45,758 nt of DNA, taken from positions 1-45,758 of the forward strand of contig JAAZXM010000031.1 of assembly GCA_014240165.1 (NCBI GenBank), written 5' to 3'. This DNA comes from Myxococcales bacterium. Its GTDB lineage: Bacteria; Myxococcota_A; UBA9160; UBA4427. This document shows, piece after piece, positions 26,369 to 33,050 of this stretch. The first letter of the stretch is position 1, and every line of letters starts with the position of its first letter. Both the position numbers and the translations under genes were made by a program. Below the pieces are notes generated by a model, which saw only the letters and a program-made list of their open reading frames with translations, was not told the DNA's origin and made no database searches.

Positions 26369-26812
26369 TTAATTTTCGCTTGGCTTCTCGTCGTCGTGGA
26401 GGGCAACGCAAACCGCTCCGGCGTCGTATCGCAGGCAAACGATATGGGGGCTTTCGTCGTCCGCGCGAAATTGCATCCGCAGGTCACTGATTTCATCCGA
26501 GGCGCTGGCCCCGGATCCATCAGGGCAGGGCCAGGCCCGGGTCAGGGGGTTGCCCGCCAGTCGCCACCAGGGCTCCTCCTCTTCCAGCGACGCGAGGCGA
26601 ACCGAATCCACCTCGTCTCGATTCTCGATCTGGCGTACCAGCAGGCGCGCGTTCTTGCGGTCGGCGGCGATCAAGATCCGGCCCACGTCGAAGGTGAGCA
26701 AATAGCCGGGCCCCCGCTTGGGATCGCCCTCGCTATCGGCTTCCAATAATTGTTCGGCTTTGAGAAAGCAGCCCTTGACCTCGGCTGCCCGCTCGAAGAG
26801 TTCGATTCCCAA
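26369..26812 (-). CDS. Unknown soluble protein upstream of msrB
   Basis: A 147-residue acidic protein with no signal peptide or membrane helix. It is built of alternating strands ([26 protein letters not shown]) with a central [11 protein letters not shown] and a Cys-containing C-terminal strand ([16 protein letters not shown]). I do not recognise the family; it may bind a ligand in a small barrel. The start is TTG 26812 with a strong AAGGAG 6 bases upstream, which supports expression. It is 49 bases ahead of msrB on the same strand, so an operon is likely, and divergent from the small HTH regulator. Confidence 0.75.
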   Translation of the reverse strand: MGIELFERAAEVKGCFLKAEQLLEADSEGDPKRGPGYLLTFDVGRILIAADRKNARLLVRQIENRDEVDSVRLASLEEEEPWWRLAGNPLTRAWPCPDGSGASASDEISDLRMQFRADDESPHIVCLRYDAGAVCVALHDDEKPSEN

Positions 26813-26900
26813 CCGCTTCTCCTTGGGCGAATCACCTGCCCTGCGCGAAGAAGAAGTCTACACTCGTTCGGGTCGGTTGGAATGGGCACCGGGAGCAGGC

Positions 26901-27164
26901 GTGGAAAGACCCGAGATTGAAGAGGAATGGGTGATCCCCGACGGGCTTTCGATCCGCCGAAAGCGCCACGGGCGTAAATGGTCGCCGCGTGAATTCGTCG
27001 CGGCCATCGGGCGGGCCCATCGCATCGCATCGGGGCTCACCGATACGATCTCGCCCAACCTTCTACAGCACATCGAAGAAAAAAATGAGCGGATCCCCTA
27101 CGAAACGCTCTGCATGATCGCCCGGGGTCTGGACTGCGACCCGGCGGATTTATTGGCGGATTAG
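26901..27164 (+). CDS. Small helix-turn-helix (XRE-like) regulator
   Basis: An 87-residue protein with a Cro/CI-type HTH domain: SIRRKRHGRKWSPREFVAAI, a variable loop, then SPNLLQHIEEKNERIPYETL and the final helix MIARGLDCDPADLLAD. The insertion between helix 2 and the recognition helix (RAHRIASGLTDTI) is longer than usual. The start is GTG 26901 with GGGAG upstream; longer in-frame options overlap the divergent gene. It stands 16 bases before the GST-like gene and could control its own operon or the divergent unknown-msrB pair. Confidence 0.8.
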   Translation: MERPEIEEEWVIPDGLSIRRKRHGRKWSPREFVAAIGRAHRIASGLTDTISPNLLQHIEEKNERIPYETLCMIARGLDCDPADLLAD

Positions 27165-27180
27165 AACTACGGAGAGAGAT

Positions 27181-27975
27181 ATGGCCGAGTGGTTGAGTAT
27201 CGATGAGGGAAAAGCGGCCGATGGTCTCCGCCTGGTTCTGACCTCCGGGGTTCCGGGTCCGTGGGGCGAGGCCGCCAAGGCGATTTTTCACGTGAAGGGA
27301 ATCGATGCCCCGCGCATCGCACAATTCGGCGGGCAGGCGAACGAAGAACTCGTGGCTTGGACGGGCGAGAGCAACGCTCCCCAGGCCCTCTTTGGAGATG
27401 AACCTCCGCGAACGGGTTGGCGCGAAATCATCGAATTGGGCGAACGCCTGTCACCCGAGCCCTCCCTGATTCCGGAAGCGCCCGAAGACCGAGACCGGAT
27501 GTTCGATCTGATCCACGAACTCGCCGGAGAAAGCGGACTCGGTTGGACTCGGCGGCAGATGCTCTTTGCCCCCATGATGGAACTTCCCGAGGACCATCCC
27601 GGCCACCAAAGCGTGATGGGGATGGCCGAGCGCTACGGCTATTCGGCCGCAGCCACGGAGCAGGCCCCGGCCCGGGCCGCAGAGGTTCTTCAAAAACTGG
27701 GGGGACAATGGGCCCGGCAACGCGAAGCGGGCCGCAGTTTCCTGGTGGGCGACCAGCTTTCGGCCCTCGATCTCTACTGGGCGGCCTTTGCGGCCCTGAT
27801 CGAACCGCTTCCCCATGACCTCTGCCCCATGCCAGCCGGGCTTCGGCAGGGCTACGGCCAAAAGCATCCCGTGATTGACGCGGCCCTGGACCCGGCGCTG
27901 CTCGAGCACCGGGCGCAGATCTACGCAAAATGGCTCGAACTGCCCATCGATCTCGGGCCGGGATTCGCGCCTTGA
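27181..27975 (+). CDS. Glutathione S-transferase-like protein
   Basis: A 264-residue soluble protein. The N-terminal part (about 15-85) looks like a thioredoxin fold: LVLTSGVPGPWGEAAKAIF, then an APQALF strand. The C-terminal part is helical with the GST signature GRSFLVGDQLSALDLYWAAF (about 182-201), where the Asp caps a core helix. The N-terminal domain is divergent and has no obvious catalytic Ser, Tyr or Cys, so activity on glutathione is unsure. GGAGAG precedes the ATG. It lies between the HTH gene and aroK on the same strand; gshB elsewhere in the window shows that the cell makes glutathione. Confidence 0.8.
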   Translation: MAEWLSIDEGKAADGLRLVLTSGVPGPWGEAAKAIFHVKGIDAPRIAQFGGQANEELVAWTGESNAPQALFGDEPPRTGWREIIELGERLSPEPSLIPEAPEDRDRMFDLIHELAGESGLGWTRRQMLFAPMMELPEDHPGHQSVMGMAERYGYSAAATEQAPARAAEVLQKLGGQWARQREAGRSFLVGDQLSALDLYWAAFAALIEPLPHDLCPMPAGLRQGYGQKHPVIDAALDPALLEHRAQIYAKWLELPIDLGPGFAP

Positions 27976-28030
27976 GGGCCTTGGTCCAAAGGCGGGCCGG
28001 GATACGGCGGTGCGCGCAAGGAGAGCCGCG

Positions 28031-28624
28031 ATGACCCCGCCCGGGAGCGACCTGGGAAGGGGCGACCACCTGGCGCTGATCGGAGGGCGCGGTTGCGGGA
28101 AGACCTCCACCGCGGCCTGCCTCGCCGCGGCGCACCCCGCCTTGCGATTGCAGGACCTGGACGCCTTGGCGCTGGAGGCCGGCGGCGTGAGTTCCGTCGC
28201 GCAAATCGTCAATCAGGGCGGATGGCGGGCCTGGCGTGACCTCGAACACGGCGTATTGGAGCGCGTCCTCCAGGAGCCGCCGGGCGCCCTGGTGGATTGT
28301 GGTGGAGGCATCGTGGTGGATCTTGATGCCGAGGAACGCGAAGTCTTGAGCGAGCGCAAGGTCGCCTTGCTTCGCAGCCGATGCCGGGTGGTCTACCTGC
28401 GCTGCGGCGCCGAACTGCTCTGGTCACGCATTGCCGGCGACCCCGGCCGGCCGGCGCTGTCGGCGGATGAATCCTTCCAGGCGCTGATGGCTCGCCGCGA
28501 GCCCTGGTATCGGGAGGCCGCCCATCGCGTGATCGAGGCCGACGCGCTTTCGCCCGAAGAACTGGCCCGGCAGATCGGCGAATGGTTCCTGGGCGAGCGG
28601 GATGCATCGCTCCCCGAGGATTGA
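28031..28624 (+). CDS. aroK: Shikimate kinase
   Basis: A 197-residue P-loop kinase that phosphorylates shikimate in aromatic amino acid synthesis. Seen are the Walker A GGRGCGKT (18-25), the DLD motif (Asp42/Asp44), GGWRAWRDLEH for the FR..E shikimate-binding helix, the DCGGGIVVD motif, the lid RPALS and the ARREPWYREAA helix. The order and spacing match AroK. ATG 28031 has AAGGAG 7 bases upstream. It follows the GST-like gene with a 55-base gap on the same strand. It could conceivably be an AroK-like sugar kinase, but all three substrate-binding regions fit shikimate. Confidence 0.88.
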   Translation: MTPPGSDLGRGDHLALIGGRGCGKTSTAACLAAAHPALRLQDLDALALEAGGVSSVAQIVNQGGWRAWRDLEHGVLERVLQEPPGALVDCGGGIVVDLDAEEREVLSERKVALLRSRCRVVYLRCGAELLWSRIAGDPGRPALSADESFQALMARREPWYREAAHRVIEADALSPEELARQIGEWFLGERDASLPED

Positions 28625-28638
28625 AGCGCGCCGGCCCT

Positions 28639-28974
28639 TCAACCCCCGGCGTCTTCCGCCAACCAACCGAGTTCCTCGAGACACGCTTCGGCCTGGCCGC
28701 GCACATAGGCTTTCTCGTCGTTCAGAGCCCCGGCCAGGATCGGCTCGACGCGGCTCCGGTCGAGTCCGCCCAGGCGGGCGGAGAGATGCGCGAATCCCAT
28801 CAGGGCATTGCCCCGCACATCGGTATGCGGGTGGGTGGCCAGACGGGCGAGACAATCCGCCGCCCAGCCCGGCTCTTCGGCCGCCAGCGCGATCTCGATG
28901 ATCAGGCCCAGGAGTTCCTCGGGCTCTTCCTCTTCGAGGGCCAACTCCACCTGGGCGCGGAATTCAGCCGACAT
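28639..28974 (-). CDS. Small HEAT-repeat-like protein
   Basis: A 111-residue all-helical protein with two or three HEAT-like helix pairs: PGWAADCLARLATHPHTDVRGNALMGFAHLS, then an equivalent pair ending DEKAYVRGQAEACLEELGWL. The Asp-Val-Arg and Tyr-Val-Arg turns are typical of HEAT repeats, which act as binding scaffolds. It is acidic and has no signal peptide. Its ATG lies inside the end of aat (11-base overlap), so it is probably co-expressed with it. Similar small proteins occur as immunity proteins, but no toxin is adjacent. Function unknown. Confidence 0.8.
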   Translation of the reverse strand: MSAEFRAQVELALEEEEPEELLGLIIEIALAAEEPGWAADCLARLATHPHTDVRGNALMGFAHLSARLGGLDRSRVEPILAGALNDEKAYVRGQAEACLEELGWLAEDAGG

Positions 28975-29719
28975 CGCCCGCCTCGCCCTCGACCGGAAAC
29001 CAGGTTCCGCAGCGGGTGGGGGCCTCCAGCGCTTCGCCAAGGCGAACGAGGAACTCGTCTCGTGACCGAAGCACCGCACCCAGGCGCTCGGTATGGGGCG
29101 TATGCGCCTGGCAATCGAGAAAGCGAAAACCCCAGGCCTCCATCCGCCGGATCAGGGCGACCAGGGCCACCTTCGAGGCATCGCTCCGCCGGCTGAACAT
29201 GGACTCGCCAAAGAAAGCCGCGCCCAGGGATAAGCCATAGATCCCGCCCACCAATTCCCCTTCCCAGCGGGCCTCCACCGAGTGAGCAAAGCCAAGCTCA
29301 TGCAGCGCGCAATAGCCCTCGATCATTTCGGCGTTGATCCAAGTGCCGGATTGACCCGGGCGGGGGGCCCGGGCGCACGCTTCGATCACGCCTCGAAAAT
29401 CCGTATCCATGGTGATGCCAAAGCGACCACGACGCAGGTTCTTCGCCAAAGAGCGGTTGATCACCAGGTCCTCGGGGAAGAGCAGGGCGCGCGGGTCCGG
29501 GGAATACCAGAGAATCGGAGGCGCTTCGTACCAGGGAAATATGCCCTGGGCATAGGCCGAAAGAAGGCGCTCGGGTTCGAGATCGCCCCCATAGGCGAGC
29601 AAGCCGTCGGCATTGGCCCCGCCCGGGTCCGGGAAGGGAATCTGGGCGACGAGATCCGCGACGAATGCAGCCGGGAGCAGTCGGCTTTGACGGGCCGCGG
29701 CGGAACGCTCGGTCACCAT
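28964..29719 (-). CDS. aat: Leucyl/phenylalanyl-tRNA--protein transferase
   Basis: A 251-residue cytoplasmic enzyme that adds Leu or Phe from tRNA to the N-terminus of proteins starting with Lys or Arg, marking them for ClpAP through the N-end rule. Family motifs are DGLLAYGGDLEPERLLSAYAQGIFPW, then LWYSPDPRALLFP, GTWINAEMIEGY, GGIYGLSLGAAFFGESMFSR, and near the end FLDCQAHTPHTERLG. ATG 29719 is preceded by GGGAGA and fits the family; the longer frame upstream has no similarity. Confidence 0.95.
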   Translation of the reverse strand: MVTERSAAARQSRLLPAAFVADLVAQIPFPDPGGANADGLLAYGGDLEPERLLSAYAQGIFPWYEAPPILWYSPDPRALLFPEDLVINRSLAKNLRRGRFGITMDTDFRGVIEACARAPRPGQSGTWINAEMIEGYCALHELGFAHSVEARWEGELVGGIYGLSLGAAFFGESMFSRRSDASKVALVALIRRMEAWGFRFLDCQAHTPHTERLGAVLRSRDEFLVRLGEALEAPTRCGTWFPVEGEAGDVG

Positions 29720-30067
29720 GGCTCGAATCTCCCTCGGTCGACGGCAAGTCCGGCGCCCTCGCTGGCCCTCATGCGGAGCAGGGTAGCCCGGATGAAGACG
29801 AGGGAAGGGGAGAAGACGCTTGCGCGGATCCGGGCTAGAATGCGCGCCCAGCGGGTTCACCCAATAAGGACGATTTCAGGCACTTGCAGGCCCTTGAACC
29901 CCTCTCCGCGTGGGGCGTCGCCCAGACACTGCTAAGTGCCCAGAGCGTGTAGAACGACGGCGCCCAGGCGTACGGATGCGGGTTCAGGATTGGCACCCGA
30001 TAGGCGGGATGCCGCAAGCCCTGAATACCTCGACCCACCCTGTCAGGCCGTGGAGAAGAGCAGAACA
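29720..30067 (+). promoter_or_regulatory. 348-base gene-free region with a structured leader ahead of cystathionine gamma-synthase
   Basis: No gene is seen. A TAGAAT (29836-29841) could be a -10 element, which would give a leader of about 220 bases. The leader can fold into two units. The first is a long stem (29879-29889 with 29929-29940, one bulge) enclosing a GGGC/GCCC hairpin (29913-29923) that competes with a CCCC/GGGG pairing (29899-29902 with 29912-29915). The second is a nested hairpin: TTCAGG/CCTGAA (29983-29988 with 30020-30025), GGCA/TGCC and CCCG/CGGG. It does not match SAM-I or SAM-II signatures as I know them. Confidence 0.45.
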
Positions 30068-31255
30068 ATGGAAGACAAGCCTTCGAAAAGGGGAACGGCC
30101 ACCAGTTCGGTGCACGGGGGCGAACTGCGCCAGCAGGAAGCCAACGCCATCACGACCCCCATTTACCAGACCTCGACTTTCTGGTTCAAGAACTCGCAGG
30201 AAGTCACGGATTACCAGGAGGGCAAGACCAAGCGCGAGGAATACGGGCGCTATGGCAATCCCACCTGGCGGGCGGTCGAACGCAAACTCTCCGAACTCGA
30301 AGGGGGAGAGGAAACCGTCCTCTTTGCGTCGGGAATGTGTGCGGCCACCACCACCTTCCTCGCCCTGCTTCAAGAAGGAAGCCATCTGATCGTCACCAGC
30401 GATTGCTATCGCCGCACCCGGCAATTCATCGATGAATTTCTTTCGCGCATGGGCGTCGAGGTCAGCATCATCGAACCCAGCAACCTGGACCAATTCGAAG
30501 CGGCGATCCGCAAAAATACGGCGATCTTCTTCACCGAGTCACCGACCAACCCCTATTTGCGCGTAACCGATGTGCCCGCCTTCGTTGAAGTCGCTCGCGC
30601 TCATGACGTCAAGATCATAATCGACTCCACCTTTGCCACGCCCATCAACCATCGTCCCCTCGAAGAGGGCGCCGACCTGGTGATCCACAGCGCGACCAAA
30701 TATTTGGGCGGCCACAACGATCTGCTGGCGGGCACCGTGAGCGGCTCCAGCGAAATCGTGACGCCGATTCGAAAAGCCCTGGGCGTCCTCGGCGGCATCA
30801 TCGACAGCCACGGTGCCTGGCTGCTCCTGCGCGGGCTCAAGACCCTGTCGCTGCGCATGGAGCGACACAACGGCAATGGCCTCGAAGTCGCCCGGCACCT
30901 GGAGACCCATCCGAAAATCCGGCAGGTCTGGTACCCGGCCCTGGAGAGCCATCCCGATTTCGCCATCGCAAACCGATCCATGTCGGGCTGCGGTGGCGTG
31001 GTGACCTTCGAAATCGAGACGGATCTCGAGGGCGCCATGCGTTTCATCGATTCGACCCGCGTCCCCTACCAGGCGCCGAGCCTCGGCGGCGTGGAGTCGC
31101 TCATCGAATTGCCCGTGACCATGTCGTTCTGGGATTACGATGCCGAGCAGCGCAAGAGCTGGGGGATCACCGACTCCCTGGTGCGCTTCGCCTGCGGGAT
31201 CGAGGCCGCAGAGGATCTGATCGCGGACATCGACCAGGCGCTGGAGTCCGTCTAG
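30068..31255 (+). CDS. metB: Cystathionine gamma-synthase, plant-type
   Basis: A 395-residue PLP enzyme of the Cys/Met metabolism family. The PLP-binding Lys is Lys211 in SATKYLGGHNDLLAG, with YGRYGNPTW, ASGMCAATTTFLALL and FFTESPTNPYLRV upstream. The strings TSDCYRRTRQFI and LRGLKTLSLRMERHN resemble plant cystathionine gamma-synthase more than E. coli MetB. It would condense an activated homoserine with cysteine to make cystathionine for methionine. Gamma-lyase activity cannot be excluded from sequence. ATG 30068 is chosen where similarity begins, with GGAG upstream; the N-terminal chloroplast extension of plants is absent. A structured leader precedes it. Confidence 0.88.
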   Translation: MEDKPSKRGTATSSVHGGELRQQEANAITTPIYQTSTFWFKNSQEVTDYQEGKTKREEYGRYGNPTWRAVERKLSELEGGEETVLFASGMCAATTTFLALLQEGSHLIVTSDCYRRTRQFIDEFLSRMGVEVSIIEPSNLDQFEAAIRKNTAIFFTESPTNPYLRVTDVPAFVEVARAHDVKIIIDSTFATPINHRPLEEGADLVIHSATKYLGGHNDLLAGTVSGSSEIVTPIRKALGVLGGIIDSHGAWLLLRGLKTLSLRMERHNGNGLEVARHLETHPKIRQVWYPALESHPDFAIANRSMSGCGGVVTFEIETDLEGAMRFIDSTRVPYQAPSLGGVESLIELPVTMSFWDYDAEQRKSWGITDSLVRFACGIEAAEDLIADIDQALESV

Positions 31256-31288
31256 CGCCTGGAAGCGGCCTCGGATGATTCGCTCCGG

Positions 31289-31301
31289 GCCCGCAGCGGG
31301 C
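31289..31301. terminator. Short GC hairpin between convergent metB and ogt
   Basis: A perfect 5-base stem with a 3-base loop (GCCCG-CAG-CGGGC) sits in the 49-base gap between the two stops. It has no T-run, so a role in termination is only suggested by position. Confidence 0.25.
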
Positions 31302-31304
31302 GGA

Positions 31305-31832
31305 TCAGAGCAGAGCGCCCTGGGCGGGATGCGAGGTGCTTTCCATGGTGAGCAGCCTGCGCTTGAGTTCGAGGCCCCCGGCGTAGCCCTGTAATTGGCC
31401 GTTGCTGGCCACCACCCGGTGGCAGGGAATCACCAGGGGAATCGGGTTGGCCCCGTTGGCCGCCCCCACGGCGCGCACCGCGGCGGCTCGCCCCACCCTG
31501 CGGGCCACCTCGGCATAGGCGACGGACTCCCCATAAGGGATTTCCTTCACCGCCTGGTAAACCTCGAGTTGGAAAGGCGTAGCGCGCAGATCGAGACGAA
31601 GATCGAAGTCCTCGCGGTCGCCGGCAAGAAACTCGGACACCTGCTCCACCGCCAGACGGTTCGCGCCCTCGTCCTGCTTGATCTCGTCATATTGGGCGTG
31701 GGTTCGGCACCAGCCCGCAAAGCCCCGGCCGTTGGCCCGAGGAAGCGCAAGGTAGGCAAGGCCCTGTTCGCTGGACGCCAGCGTGAGCTGGCCAATGGCG
31801 GAATCAAAATGCATCGCATAGAGAGTCGGCAT
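31305..31832 (-). CDS. ogt: Methylated-DNA--protein-cysteine methyltransferase
   Basis: A 175-residue DNA repair protein that takes the alkyl group from O6-alkylguanine onto its own Cys. The active site is IPCHRVV (Cys137), with the helix-turn-helix region PYGESVAYAEVARRVGRAAAVRAVGAANGANPIP ahead of it, including the Arg finger. The N-terminal ribonuclease-like domain spans about 1-80. ATG 31832 gives the normal length; a longer frame adds 25 unrelated residues. It is downstream of gshB on the same strand. Confidence 0.94.
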   Translation of the reverse strand: MPTLYAMHFDSAIGQLTLASSEQGLAYLALPRANGRGFAGWCRTHAQYDEIKQDEGANRLAVEQVSEFLAGDREDFDLRLDLRATPFQLEVYQAVKEIPYGESVAYAEVARRVGRAAAVRAVGAANGANPIPLVIPCHRVVASNGQLQGYAGGLELKRRLLTMESTSHPAQGALL

Positions 31833-31903
31833 GCGCGAATCGCATACTAACACGGGGTCGGCGTTCCCGGGCATAGAATCTCGCCGGAACAATCCGCGCC
31901 GGC

Positions 31904-32986
31904 TCAAACTCGGCGAACGCCCTCGGCCACCAGGGCCTCGACCCGATCCATGAAGCGCTCTTCGAGACAGAGTCCTCCGAGTCGGTTGATCTCCTGGATA
32001 CCCGTGGGACTCGTCACGTTGATCTCGGTCAACTTCCCGCCGATCACATCGATCCCGACAAAGAACAATCCCTCGGCGCGGATCAAGGGGGCCAGGCGCT
32101 CGATGATCTCCCGGTCCCGGCCATCGATCGCCGAAGCGGCAGCCTGGCCACCCGCGTGAAAATTCGCGCGCACCTCGCCCGCGGCCGGAACCCGCAATAC
32201 CGCGCCCAGGGGCTCTCCCTCCAGCAGGAGTATGCGCTTGTCCCCCTCCCGGACCGCAGGCAGGTAGCGCTGGGCCATGACCCAGCGCGATTCGAACGCC
32301 GTGATCTGCTCCAGGATCGAGCTGATATTCCGCTCGCCCTTCACCAGGTGGAAGATGCCCTCGCCCCCCTTGCCATCCAGGGGCTTGACGATCATCTCCC
32401 CCCCCATGGTGTCCATGAAGCCGAGCAGGTCGGAAATTCGCCGACTGACCGCGGTCTCGGGCATGAGGTCACGAAAGTGCAGGGCGAGCAGCTTTTCGTT
32501 GTAGGCCAGCAAGCTTTCCGGGCGGTTCAGGATCAGGGTTCGCTCGCAGGTGCCCAGGATCTGGGTGGCGGCGATATAGCCCGCGTCCACGGGCGGGTCC
32601 TGGCGCTGGAGCGCGACATCGATCTCCTCGTCGAGGATCACGCCCATGGGCTCCCCCCATTCCGTCCGGCCCCCTTCGCCTTCGCGGAAGAGCCGCACCG
32701 GGGTCGTCCGGGCCGCCGCCCGGCCGCCTTCCACCCCCAGGTCGCCGGGGGCCACGTAGAGCACCTCGTGGCCTCGGCGCTGGGCTTCGAGCATCAGGAC
32801 CAGGGTCGTCGACGCGGAGAAACTCTCCGCCTCGACGGGATCCATCACAAAGACCAGGCGAAGCGAGCGATCGGCCAAGGGGAACGCCTTCTCGGGTTGG
32901 GGTGGCAGGAATCGGGCCTCCAGGGGCCCCTCAGGCGAGTGACTGCCTGCGCGGCTACCATGCGGGCGCTCACCGCTCAAGGCCAC
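31904..32986 (-). CDS. gshB: Glutathione synthetase
   Basis: An ATP-grasp enzyme that joins gamma-glutamylcysteine and glycine. It matches E. coli GshB along its length: FVMDPVEA, MLEAQRRGHEV, DVALQRQDPPVDAGYI, IVKPLDGKGGEGIF, MAQRYLPAVREGDKR and FFVGIDVIGGKLTEINVTSPTG. The start is uncertain. GTG 32986 gives 360 residues. TTG 32980 has GGGGGGA 6 bases upstream. TTG 32878 would give 324 residues, close to the E. coli length of 316, with the family N-terminus immediately after. The extra N-terminus is Pro/Ser-rich and unlike the family. It is divergent from the PBP1A gene. Confidence 0.93.
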   Translation of the reverse strand: MALSGERPHGSRAGSHSPEGPLEARFLPPQPEKAFPLADRSLRLVFVMDPVEAESFSASTTLVLMLEAQRRGHEVLYVAPGDLGVEGGRAAARTTPVRLFREGEGGRTEWGEPMGVILDEEIDVALQRQDPPVDAGYIAATQILGTCERTLILNRPESLLAYNEKLLALHFRDLMPETAVSRRISDLLGFMDTMGGEMIVKPLDGKGGEGIFHLVKGERNISSILEQITAFESRWVMAQRYLPAVREGDKRILLLEGEPLGAVLRVPAAGEVRANFHAGGQAAASAIDGRDREIIERLAPLIRAEGLFFVGIDVIGGKLTEINVTSPTGIQEINRLGGLCLEERFMDRVEALVAEGVRRV

Positions 32987-33050
32987 TCCCCCCTAGCCTT
33001 AGCGCAGCGTGGACTGCCGCGGCTAGGTCTGGGCAGGGGCCGGAGATGAC

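Noticed and set aside
29836..30067. Known SAM riboswitch before metB
   Set aside because: The conserved SAM-I and SAM-II sequence signatures are not present; only generic stems are seen, so no known class is claimed.
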